A stretch of 5,060 bases of DNA from the NCBI GenBank assembly GCA_018061385.1, contig JAGOUF010000217.1, positions 1 through 5,060 on the forward strand, in the 5' to 3' direction. Both the position numbers and the translations under genes were made by a program. Position 1 is the stretch's first letter, and every line of letters starts with the position of its first letter. This stretch comes from Chitinophagaceae bacterium. GTDB lineage: Bacteria > Bacteroidota > Bacteroidia > Chitinophagales > Chitinophagaceae. Positions 1 to 5,060 of the stretch are shown piece by piece. The notes beneath the pieces are model-generated. The model had not been told where the DNA came from, ran no database searches, and saw nothing but the letters and a program-made list of their open reading frames with translations.

Positions 1-1058
1 AACAAGTACGTGATGCTATAAAAAATGCAGACTTTACTATTTTGGAATATACACATAGTGCAGGTTTAGAAAGCTACAGAAAAAAATTAGCTGGCTATTA
101 TAAAAGTGTTGGTATTGATGTTAACCACAATCAAATTATCATTACAACGGGTGGTAGCGAAGCAATTTTGTTTGGCTTTATGGCTTGTTTAGATCCTGGC
201 GATGAAGTAATTATTCCTGAACCATTTTATGCCAATTACAATGGTTTTGCAATTGCTGCAGGTATCAATGTTGTTCCTGTTACATCTACAATTGACGATG
301 GTTTTGCTTTGCCACCCATTGAAGCATTGGAACAAAAAATTACTGCTAAAACAAAAGCAATTGTTATTTGCAATCCCAACAATCCTACAGGTTATAATTA
401 TAGTGAGCAAGAAATGCAAGAGCTAAAAGCCATTGTTCTTAAACACAACTTATATCTTTTTGCAGATGAAGCGTATAGAGAATTTACCTATGAAGACAAG
501 CAATGCAGTGCCATGCATTTAACTGGTGTTGATGAACATGTTGTTTTAATGGATACAATTAGTAAACGTTACAGTGCTTGTGGTGCAAGAATTGGTGCTT
601 TTGTCACTAAAAATCAGCAGTTGTTAGATGCAACTATGAAGTTTGCACAAATGCGTTTGTGTAGCCCCTATTTAGAGCAATTGGCAGGTGAAGCTGCTAT
701 AGATTTGCCTCCAGATTATTTTAATTTTACCAAAGCCGAATATCAGGCAAGAAGAGATTTAATTGTTGCAAGATTGAATGCGATGGATGGTGTTTTTTGT
801 CCCAACCCTGGTGGAGCTTTTTATGCAATGGCAAAATTACCCATTGATGATAGTGATGTATTTTGTCAATGGTTATTAGAAAATTTTGAACTAAATAATC
901 AAACAGTTATGTTGGCACCTGCAACTGGTTTTTATGGCACTAAAGGTTTAGGTAAACAAGAAGTAAGATTGGCGTACGTACTAAACTTAGATGCTATTAA
1001 TAAAGCCATGGATTGTTTAGATGCTGCCCTAAAAGTTTATCCTGGTAGAACTATATAA
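1..1058 (+). CDS. PLP-dependent class I/II aminotransferase, 5' truncated by window edge
   Basis: Cytosolic pyridoxal-phosphate enzyme that moves an amino group between an amino acid and a 2-oxo acid; the aspartate aminotransferase-like subgroup fits best, but the substrate cannot be fixed from sequence. The frame is open to the left edge (QVRDAIKNADFTI precedes the TTG at 42), so the real start lies upstream and roughly 45 residues are missing compared with the usual 390-400. Numbered from that TTG, visible landmarks are GGSEAI at 37-42 (cofactor phosphate loop), NPNNPTG at 111-117, DEAYREF at 142-148 with the Asp that contacts the pyridine nitrogen, SKRYS with Schiff-base Lys175 (codon 564-566), GARIG at 181-185 with the phosphate-binding Arg, and EVRLAY at 307-312 with Arg309, the expected carboxylate-binding residue. 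All catalytic positions are intact. A terminator follows 21 bases after the stop, so it is probably not co-transcribed with the tryptophanase. Confidence 0.93.
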   Translation, partial: QVRDAIKNADFTILEYTHSAGLESYRKKLAGYYKSVGIDVNHNQIIITTGGSEAILFGFMACLDPGDEVIIPEPFYANYNGFAIAAGINVVPVTSTIDDGFALPPIEALEQKITAKTKAIVICNPNNPTGYNYSEQEMQELKAIVLKHNLYLFADEAYREFTYEDKQCSAMHLTGVDEHVVLMDTISKRYSACGARIGAFVTKNQQLLDATMKFAQMRLCSPYLEQLAGEAAIDLPPDYFNFTKAEYQARRDLIVARLNAMDGVFCPNPGGAFYAMAKLPIDDSDVFCQWLLENFELNNQTVMLAPATGFYGTKGLGKQEVRLAYVLNLDAINKAMDCLDAALKVYPGRTI

Positions 1059-1079
1059 TATAGATTTTATATTAAAATG

Positions 1080-1110
1080 AAAAGTTTGGTAGCAATACCA
1101 AACTTTTTTT
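1080..1110 (+). terminator. Intrinsic terminator after the aminotransferase gene
   Basis: A perfect 12-bp inverted repeat, 1080-1091 against 1096-1107, encloses a four-base GCAA loop and runs into seven T residues at 1104-1110. It begins 21 bases after the aminotransferase stop codon. The A-rich left arm could also give some termination on the minus strand, but no minus-strand gene reads into it here. Confidence 0.88.
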
Positions 1111-1126
1111 ATTGGCTTAAAGAATA

Positions 1127-1154
1127 TTGACTAAAATCATATTCTGTAAAATTG
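1127..1154 (+). promoter_or_regulatory. Candidate Bacteroidota-type promoter for tnaA
   Basis: TTG at 1127-1129 is separated by 17 bases from TAAAATTG at 1147-1154. The second element matches the Bacteroidota -7 consensus TAnnTTTG at all but one specified position, and the spacing falls in the range reported for Flavobacterium-type promoters. It lies just downstream of the aminotransferase terminator. Transcription would begin near 1158-1162, giving a leader RNA of roughly 125 bases that includes the short ORF at 1176. Such motifs arise easily in AT-rich DNA, so this is a candidate only. Confidence 0.4.
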
Positions 1155-1175
1155 TTTAAACCGAAATTTGCCACA

Positions 1176-1217
1176 ATGGATCTTATTTGGAAAAATATAA
1201 TACGCCGCCCATCTTAA
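1176..1217 (+). CDS. Putative 13-residue Trp-containing leader peptide upstream of tnaA
   Basis: ATG to TAA encodes MDLIWKNIIRRPS. It sits about 15 bases after the predicted transcription start and ends 67 bases before the tnaA ATG. It has one Trp codon (TGG, 1188-1190). Two tandem CGC arginine codons (1203-1208) stand out because I found no in-frame CGC in the surrounding genes, which use mainly AGA and CGT. In Escherichia coli, tna is controlled by the leader peptide TnaC, whose Trp12 and terminal Pro24 are needed for tryptophan-induced ribosome arrest. Here WKNI...RRP loosely recalls WFNI...HRP of TnaC, but Trp and Pro are seven residues apart instead of twelve, a Ser follows the Pro, and the peptide is very short. 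No Shine-Dalgarno site is visible. It may be functional, or a chance ORF. Confidence 0.33.
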   Translation: MDLIWKNIIRRPS

Positions 1218-1272
1218 TCTCTACAAGTTCGTTTACACTTATTACAAATCGTATTTATTCATTTTTTCCAAA
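1186..1272 (+). promoter_or_regulatory. Possible long-range RNA pairing masking the tnaA start region
   Basis: TTTGGAAAAA at 1186-1195, covering the Trp and Lys codons of the short leader ORF, is perfectly complementary over ten bases to TTTTTCCAAA at 1263-1272. The right arm ends 12 bases before the tnaA ATG, where an initiating ribosome would bind. The intervening loop is 67 bases and poor in G. With two G-C and eight A-T pairs the helix is marginal by itself. A ribosome on the leader ORF would cover the left arm and free the tnaA start region, which suggests translational control; this is inference. Confidence 0.3.
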
Positions 1273-1284
1273 CACAAGTTTTAC

Positions 1285-2658
1285 ATGAAAACAATTATTG
1301 AGCCGTTTAAAATAAAATCGGTTGAGCCTATCTATTTTAATACAAAAGAAGAAAGAACTAACATTATATCTAATGCACATTATAATCCATTTTTAATAGA
1401 ATCGAAAAATGTACTGATTGATTTATTAACTGATAGTGGCACAAGTGCCATGAGTAGTGAACAATGGGCTGGTATTATGAGAGGTGATGAAAGCTATGCT
1501 GGCAGCCCAAGTTATTACAGATTTAGAGATGCAGTACAAAACATAACACAGTTTGAACATGTAATTCCAACACACCAAGGAAGAGCTTCTGAGAAAATTT
1601 TATTTAGCATATTGGGTGGCAAAGGGAAATATTTTTTAAGCAATACTTTGTTTGATACCACAAGAGCAAATATTGAATACAGCGGAGCAGAAGGAATTGA
1701 TTTATTGTGTGCAGAAGGAAAATTGCCTACTGTACCTGCACCTTTTAAAGGCAATATGGATATAGTTGGTTTAGAAAAATGTATTGTAGAAAAAGGAGCA
1801 GAAAATATTCCACTTTGTATAATTACTATAACCAATAATTCTGGAGGTGGACAACCAGTAAGTATGCAAAATATTAAAGAGGTGAAATTAATTTGTACTA
1901 AATATAACATCCCACTTTTTATAGATGCTTGCCGATTTGCAGAAAATGCTTGGTTCATTAAAACAAGAGAAAAAGGTTATGCCGAAGTAGCGGTTATAGA
2001 AATTGCTAGAGAAATGTTTAGCTATGCTGATGGTTGTACTATGAGTGCAAAGAAAGATGCATTTGCAAATATTGGAGGATTCTTAGCCATGAACAATTCT
2101 ACCTTAGCACAAGATTGCAGAAATTTATTGGTTATTACAGAAGGTTTTGCAACTTATGGTGGCTTAGCTGGCAGAGATTTAGAAGCCATTGCCATTGGTT
2201 TAGAAGAAGTGTTAGACGAACATTATTTGGCTTACAGAATAAGAAGTATTGAATATTTAACCAATAAATTAATTGATAAAGGTGTACCAGTTATGCAACC
2301 TGCTGGTGGCCATGCTGTGTATATTGACGCAAAGCAGTTTGCACCTCACATTCCCATAGATCAATATCCTGGACAAGCATTGGTTGCTGCATTATATATT
2401 GAAGGTGGAATTAGAAGTGTTGAAATTGGTTCGTTGATGTTTGGCAAATACAACGAAGCTCATGAGCTAATTCCTGCCCAAATGGAATTGGTAAGAATGG
2501 CCATTCCTAGAAGAGTATATACACAAAGCCATATTGATTATGTTGCAGAAGTTGTAATTGAAGTCTTTGAAAAAAGAAACGAATTAAAAGGTGTAAAAAT
2601 TATTGAAGAAGCCAATTTGTTAAGACATTTTACTGCTAAATTGGCTCCTGTAGAATAA
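1285..2658 (+). CDS. tnaA: Tryptophanase (L-tryptophan indole-lyase)
   Basis: Cytosolic PLP- and K+-dependent beta-eliminating lyase that converts L-tryptophan to indole, pyruvate and ammonia. The 457-residue product is full length for the family and aligns with tyrosine phenol-lyase numbering with almost no offset. Visible sites are Tyr71 (general acid), the QGR phosphate-binding motif at 98-100, Phe123 stacking on the cofactor, Asn185, Asp214 and Arg217 in IDACR, MSAKK with Schiff-base Lys257 (codon 2053-2055), and Arg404 for the substrate carboxylate. The K+-site residues Glu69 and Asn262 are present. The residues that separate the two enzymes are tryptophanase-like: Asp124 (Thr in tyrosine phenol-lyase), Ile381 (Arg) and His448 (Phe). 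The ATG start gives the typical EPFKIKSVEPI N-terminus; no Shine-Dalgarno site is seen, as is common in Bacteroidota. It is the only full-size gene between its own promoter candidate and terminator, and may be under leader control. Confidence 0.95.
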   Translation: MKTIIEPFKIKSVEPIYFNTKEERTNIISNAHYNPFLIESKNVLIDLLTDSGTSAMSSEQWAGIMRGDESYAGSPSYYRFRDAVQNITQFEHVIPTHQGRASEKILFSILGGKGKYFLSNTLFDTTRANIEYSGAEGIDLLCAEGKLPTVPAPFKGNMDIVGLEKCIVEKGAENIPLCIITITNNSGGGQPVSMQNIKEVKLICTKYNIPLFIDACRFAENAWFIKTREKGYAEVAVIEIAREMFSYADGCTMSAKKDAFANIGGFLAMNNSTLAQDCRNLLVITEGFATYGGLAGRDLEAIAIGLEEVLDEHYLAYRIRSIEYLTNKLIDKGVPVMQPAGGHAVYIDAKQFAPHIPIDQYPGQALVAALYIEGGIRSVEIGSLMFGKYNEAHELIPAQMELVRMAIPRRVYTQSHIDYVAEVVIEVFEKRNELKGVKIIEEANLLRHFTAKLAPVE

Positions 2659-2663
2659 AGAGT

Positions 2664-2706
2664 AAAGATAAAGAGGGCTTCAAAATTGAAACCCTCTTTA
2701 TCTTTT
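2664..2706. terminator. Bidirectional terminator between convergent tnaA and GNAT genes
   Basis: A 14-bp perfect stem, 2664-2677 against 2692-2705, contains three G-C pairs at its apex. Inside it, after one C/A mismatch, TTCA pairs with TGAA around a small loop. The plus-strand tail is TCTTTT at 2701-2706, and the A-rich left arm gives a U-rich tail on the minus strand. The GNAT stop codon (2705-2707) overlaps the base of the stem. The position between converging genes fits termination in both directions. Confidence 0.85.
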
Positions 2707-3232
2707 AAATAAATTTCTCTAACTCCGTAAAAGTCAATGATTGTAAATGTTTGCCAGAAATATCATCTTCTTTAAAAGCAATTTTTTTGTTTGTATTTGT
2801 ATACCCTTTTCGTTCGTACCAAGCAATTAATTCTGTTCTTACATCAATTACAGTCATGTAAATTCTTTGTATATTTTTTGCTTTTGCAAACTCCTCTGCA
2901 GCTTGTAACAATTGTTTTCCAATGCCTTCATTTTGTATTAAAGGATGTACGCTAAACATGCCTAAATAAATCCCTTCTTTTGTAATTTGTAAATTAACAC
3001 AACCTACCAATTCTGCATTGTTGTTGGTGTACTTTAAAAACAAACTATTCACTTGCGTCAACACAGTTTGCAACTGCTGTAAATTTGTTCTTTGATTGCC
3101 TGCAATTAAATGAGCTTCAGTAGTCCATCCTTTTGCAGATTGTTCTCCACGATAGGCCTCATTCAGCAATTGTACAATAGTACTTGAATCTTCAACTGTA
3201 GCCAATTGAATACTTGAATTTGTAAACATCAT
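2705..3232 (-). CDS. GNAT family N-acetyltransferase
   Basis: Predicted cytosolic enzyme that transfers an acetyl group from acetyl-CoA to an amine; the substrate is unknown. With the ATG at 3232-3230 the product is 175 residues, one complete GNAT domain. The CoA-binding motif A runs from about 89 to 108 (YLGMFSVHP, then QNEGIGK at 100-106), and motif B is WYERKGY at 138-144. The N-terminal block AYRGEQSAKGWTTEA (26-40) is typical of one subgroup of GNAT proteins in this phylum. The frame extends to a TTG at 3244 that abuts the upstream stop, and a second ATG lies at 3229. I chose 3232 because it is the first ATG and leaves the usual N-terminal length; the choice is not certain. The gene lies 12 bases after the DinB-like gene and is very probably co-transcribed with it. 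Confidence 0.9.
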   Translation of the reverse strand: MMFTNSSIQLATVEDSSTIVQLLNEAYRGEQSAKGWTTEAHLIAGNQRTNLQQLQTVLTQVNSLFLKYTNNNAELVGCVNLQITKEGIYLGMFSVHPLIQNEGIGKQLLQAAEEFAKAKNIQRIYMTVIDVRTELIAWYERKGYTNTNKKIAFKEDDISGKHLQSLTFTELEKFI

Positions 3233-3244
3233 AGTTATAATCAA

Positions 3245-3745
3245 TTACATGTTTACATCATCTGCAGTTGGTCCATACATTCCAGGTAAAGGGATATTTA
3301 AAAGTCTTAAGTAAACTGTTAATTGACCACGATGATGATACAAATGATTTAAACACCAAGTTCTAACTACAGCAGCTTTAGGCATAGTAAAGTAAATAAT
3401 TTCGCCACTTCTCATTGTCCAAGGTTTGGCAAATTCTTCATCATTTGTATTTGATAATATTTGAGTTGCTTTTTGCACCAAATCATCGTGTAAAGCCAGC
3501 AATTCTTCAGTTGAGTTTACTTGTTTTCTTTCACCAGCATCTTTTGCAAAATCCAATTCATCTTGCAACAAACACTCCTTCCACCAACCACCAATTTCTG
3601 TAACATGTTGAGCCAAATGAATCAAACTCATTGATTTTTCGTGAGGTTTGAAATCGGCTTTATCAAAAGGAATTACTGCCAATAGTTTTCTTGTATTGGC
3701 TGCTTCATGAGTCATTTCGGCTAAAAAATTTTGAGCTAGAGTCAT
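3245..3745 (-). CDS. DinB/YfiT family putative metalloenzyme
   Basis: A 166-residue four-helix-bundle protein of the DinB superfamily. The three His residues expected to bind a divalent metal are present: His47 in LAQHVTEI, and His134 and His138 in NHLYHHRGQL. The C-terminal tail, with LPGMYGPTADD at 153-163, is characteristic of the group in Bacteroidota. Characterised relatives include thiol-S-transferases that use bacillithiol or similar cofactors; which reaction this one catalyses cannot be told. Despite the name it is unrelated to DNA polymerase IV, also called DinB. The ATG at 3745 gives a helix-1 start of normal length. The gene is the first of a two-gene unit with the GNAT enzyme, preceded by a candidate promoter at 3753-3781. 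No secretion signal is seen, so it is expected in the cytosol. Confidence 0.9.
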   Translation of the reverse strand: MTLAQNFLAEMTHEAANTRKLLAVIPFDKADFKPHEKSMSLIHLAQHVTEIGGWWKECLLQDELDFAKDAGERKQVNSTEELLALHDDLVQKATQILSNTNDEEFAKPWTMRSGEIIYFTMPKAAVVRTWCLNHLYHHRGQLTVYLRLLNIPLPGMYGPTADDVNM

Positions 3746-3752
3746 ATTGAAT

Positions 3753-3781
3753 CAATTTTATTTTGAGTTATAAATGTACAA
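3753..3781 (-). promoter_or_regulatory. Candidate promoter for the DinB-GNAT unit
   Basis: Reading the minus strand, TTG (3781-3779) is followed after 18 bases by TAAAATTG (3760-3753), a one-mismatch version of the Bacteroidota -7 element TAnnTTTG and the same octamer found before tnaA. Transcription would start only a few bases before the ATG at 3745, giving an almost leaderless mRNA. A second -7-like octamer, TACATTTA (3778-3771), lacks a well-placed upstream TTG. Confidence 0.3.
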
Positions 3782-3819
3782 TTCGGCAATCATTTTTCTC
3801 TAAATATTATAGGAATGTA

Positions 3820-3856
3820 AAAAAAATGTCCTGCATTTTTTGCAGGACATTTTTTT
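3820..3856 (-). terminator. Intrinsic terminator after the OmpA-family gene
   Basis: A 16-bp perfect stem, 3820-3835 against 3841-3856, encloses a five-base loop (3836-3840). On the minus strand it starts 17 bases after the OmpA-family stop codon and ends in a run of eight U (complement of 3819-3826). The plus strand also has a T run at 3850-3856, so the hairpin could work in both directions, although no plus-strand gene reads into it. Confidence 0.88.
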
Positions 3857-3873
3857 GTATCGATTCAACTAAA

Positions 3874-5060
3874 TTAGTAACGCAATACTTTAAACTCTGT
3901 TCTTCTATTCTTCTTACGACCTTCTGGATTGTCTTTTCCATTGATTGTATTTGGAGCAACAGGTTTACTTTCACCATACCCTTTTGCTTCTATTCTTTCA
4001 GGAGCGATTCCTTTAGAAATTAAATATTTTTTAACTGACTCAGCACGAGCTTGAGAAAGTTTTAAGTTATAATCATCAGAACCTTGGCTATCTGTATGTC
4101 CACCAACTTCAACTACCATTGTTGAATATTTATTCATCATAGCAATAATTTGATTGTCTATTGCTTCGTAAGATTCTTTTAATAAAGTAGCTTTATTAAA
4201 TTCAAAATAAATATTATCCATTACAACGATAGTATCTACAGGTGGTATGTAAACTGGTGTGTCTTTAATTTTATTTAAACACAATACATTTAATGATTGG
4301 TTGATAATGGCATCATCAGATATTGCATTTGTAGAAATTTGGTTGGCTGTATAGCCAGATAAACTTCCTGAAGTTGTATAATCTTCAAAATCTGTAGCTG
4401 TAAAGGCATAAGATCCTTTGCTATCTGTAGTTTTATTGAATACTGTTGCTTTGTTGTTGTTTACAACTGCAACACTTACACCAGATAATGGCTGCTTAGT
4501 TTCACAATCTACAACTACTCCAGAAATTTGTTTTAATGGACGAATTTTACTTAATGAATACATTTCTAAACAACATTCACTACCTCTATCAGAGCTAAAT
4601 AAAACATCGCCTAAAATATTTTTTGAATTGCCATTGCTGATAAAATAAATATCGTCTTTTACAGAATTTAATGGATAACCTAAATTTTCTGGGTTTGACC
4701 AATTGCCAATATTTCCTTTGCTTTGAAATAAATCGTAACCACCCATTCCTACATTGCCATTACTTGCAAATACTAAACTTGCAGTGGGTACATGATAATA
4801 AGGAGCTTGCTCATCATACATGGTATTTATGGGTGCTCCTAAGTTTTTTGAAGTACCAGAAAGTGGCATTCCTGCAGCATCTAAATCAACACTCCAAATA
4901 TCAAAACCACCTAAGCCATCTTTTCTATCACTGGAGTACAACAATTGTTTTCCGTTAGGCATAATGAATGGTTGTTGTGTACTTGCTCCATCTGCATTAA
5001 TTGAATTATCCAACAATGCAGGTTCACTCCAACTATCACCAGTTTTCTTACTTGTATAAA
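3874..5060 (-). CDS. OmpA-family envelope protein with PD40 propeller repeats and a carboxypeptidase-regulatory-like domain, 5' truncated
   Basis: C-terminal part of an envelope protein expected to sit in the periplasm or outer membrane and to bind peptidoglycan. The frame is open to the right edge (YTSKKTGDSWSEPAL precedes the TTG at 5016), so that TTG is internal and at least the N-terminus with any signal peptide is missing. Numbered from it: PD40/WD40-like blades at about 15-41 (YSSDRKDGLGGFDIW), 72-97 (FASNGNVGMGGYDLF) and 122-153; a carboxypeptidase-regulatory-like beta-sandwich at 164-230; a Pro-containing linker around 250-262; and an OmpA_C domain at 264-380. HTDSQGS at 307-313 and LSQARAESV at 320-328 supply Asp309 and Arg324, expected to hold the diaminopimelate of peptidoglycan, and GRKKNRRTEF closes the domain. 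The domain order matches PorE of the type IX secretion system, which also has an N-terminal TPR region, but paralogues with other roles share it. Confidence 0.92.
   Translation of the reverse strand, partial: YTSKKTGDSWSEPALLDNSINADGASTQQPFIMPNGKQLLYSSDRKDGLGGFDIWSVDLDAAGMPLSGTSKNLGAPINTMYDEQAPYYHVPTASLVFASNGNVGMGGYDLFQSKGNIGNWSNPENLGYPLNSVKDDIYFISNGNSKNILGDVLFSSDRGSECCLEMYSLSKIRPLKQISGVVVDCETKQPLSGVSVAVVNNNKATVFNKTTDSKGSYAFTATDFEDYTTSGSLSGYTANQISTNAISDDAIINQSLNVLCLNKIKDTPVYIPPVDTIVVMDNIYFEFNKATLLKESYEAIDNQIIAMMNKYSTMVVEVGGHTDSQGSDDYNLKLSQARAESVKKYLISKGIAPERIEAKGYGESKPVAPNTINGKDNPEGRKKNRRTEFKVLRY

Noticed and set aside
42..44. TTG as the start codon of the aminotransferase
   Set aside because: The frame continues to the left edge with sequence typical of the family, and about 45 N-terminal residues would be missing, so the gene starts outside the window.
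1077..1130. 17-codon ORF (MKSLVAIPNFFYWLKEY) with a Trp codon, upstream of tnaA
   Set aside because: It lies across the terminator hairpin of the aminotransferase gene and upstream of the tnaA promoter candidate, so it would be transcribed only as part of the terminating upstream message. It is better explained as a by-product of the hairpin sequence.
1515..1958. 147-codon minus-strand open frame inside tnaA
   Set aside because: It is antisense to highly conserved tryptophanase sequence, has no recognisable domain and no separate promoter; it is a shadow frame.
1285..2658. Tyrosine phenol-lyase as the identity of the lyase
   Set aside because: The phenol-lyase-specific Arg381, Thr124 and Phe448 are replaced by Ile, Asp and His, the tryptophanase residues.
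3242..3244. TTG as the start codon of the GNAT gene
   Set aside because: It adds only four residues ahead of an ATG (3232-3230) that fits the family N-terminus; nothing favours the rarer codon.
5014..5016. TTG as the start codon of the OmpA-family gene
   Set aside because: Upstream codons in the same frame to the window edge encode further propeller-like sequence (SWSEPAL), so this is an internal Leu.
4820..5059. Plus-strand open frames over the OmpA-family gene
   Set aside because: They are antisense to a clear PD40/OmpA coding frame and their products show no domain-like pattern.
1..5060. Mobile elements, CRISPR arrays, tRNA or rRNA genes
   Set aside because: No repeat-spacer pattern, terminal inverted repeats, transposase or integrase motifs, or tRNA-like cloverleaf was seen in the intergenic sequence on either strand.

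Overview
The window looks like chromosomal DNA of a low-GC member of the Bacteroidota, most likely close to Chitinophagales. The reasons are the AT-rich coding with AGA-dominated arginine usage, absent or weak Shine-Dalgarno sites, promoter candidates of the TTG / TAnnTTTG type, and a PD40-propeller / carboxypeptidase-regulatory / OmpA_C protein of a kind common in that phylum. The lineage is inferred from these traits and was not tested by comparison.

Layout: (1) 1-1058, plus strand: the C-terminal roughly 350 residues of a PLP-dependent class I/II aminotransferase, followed by a strong intrinsic terminator at 1080-1110. (2) 1111-1284: a 174-base leader with a candidate promoter (1127-1154), a 13-codon ORF containing a Trp codon (1176-1217), a G-poor stretch, and a 10-base segment just before the next start codon that is perfectly complementary to the Trp-codon region of the mini-ORF. 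(3) 1285-2658, plus strand: a complete 457-residue tryptophanase (tnaA). (4) 2664-2706: a long hairpin acting as a bidirectional terminator between convergent genes. (5) 2705-3745, minus strand: a two-gene unit, a DinB/YfiT-type putative metalloenzyme followed by a GNAT acetyltransferase. (6) 3746-3873: candidate promoter for that unit and the terminator of the next gene. (7) 3874-5060, minus strand: the C-terminal part of an OmpA-family envelope protein, cut by the window edge.

The genes do not form one pathway. The aminotransferase and tryptophanase are both PLP enzymes of amino-acid metabolism but are separated by a terminator. Tryptophanase splits tryptophan to indole, pyruvate and ammonia, and the residues that separate it from tyrosine phenol-lyase are all of the tryptophanase type. 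The most interesting item is the tnaA leader. It has the ingredients of a Trp-responsive leader-peptide switch, by analogy with the TnaC-tna system of Proteobacteria, but the peptide is not clearly homologous to TnaC. The predicted base pairing would place control at tnaA translation initiation. This is a hypothesis from sequence alone.
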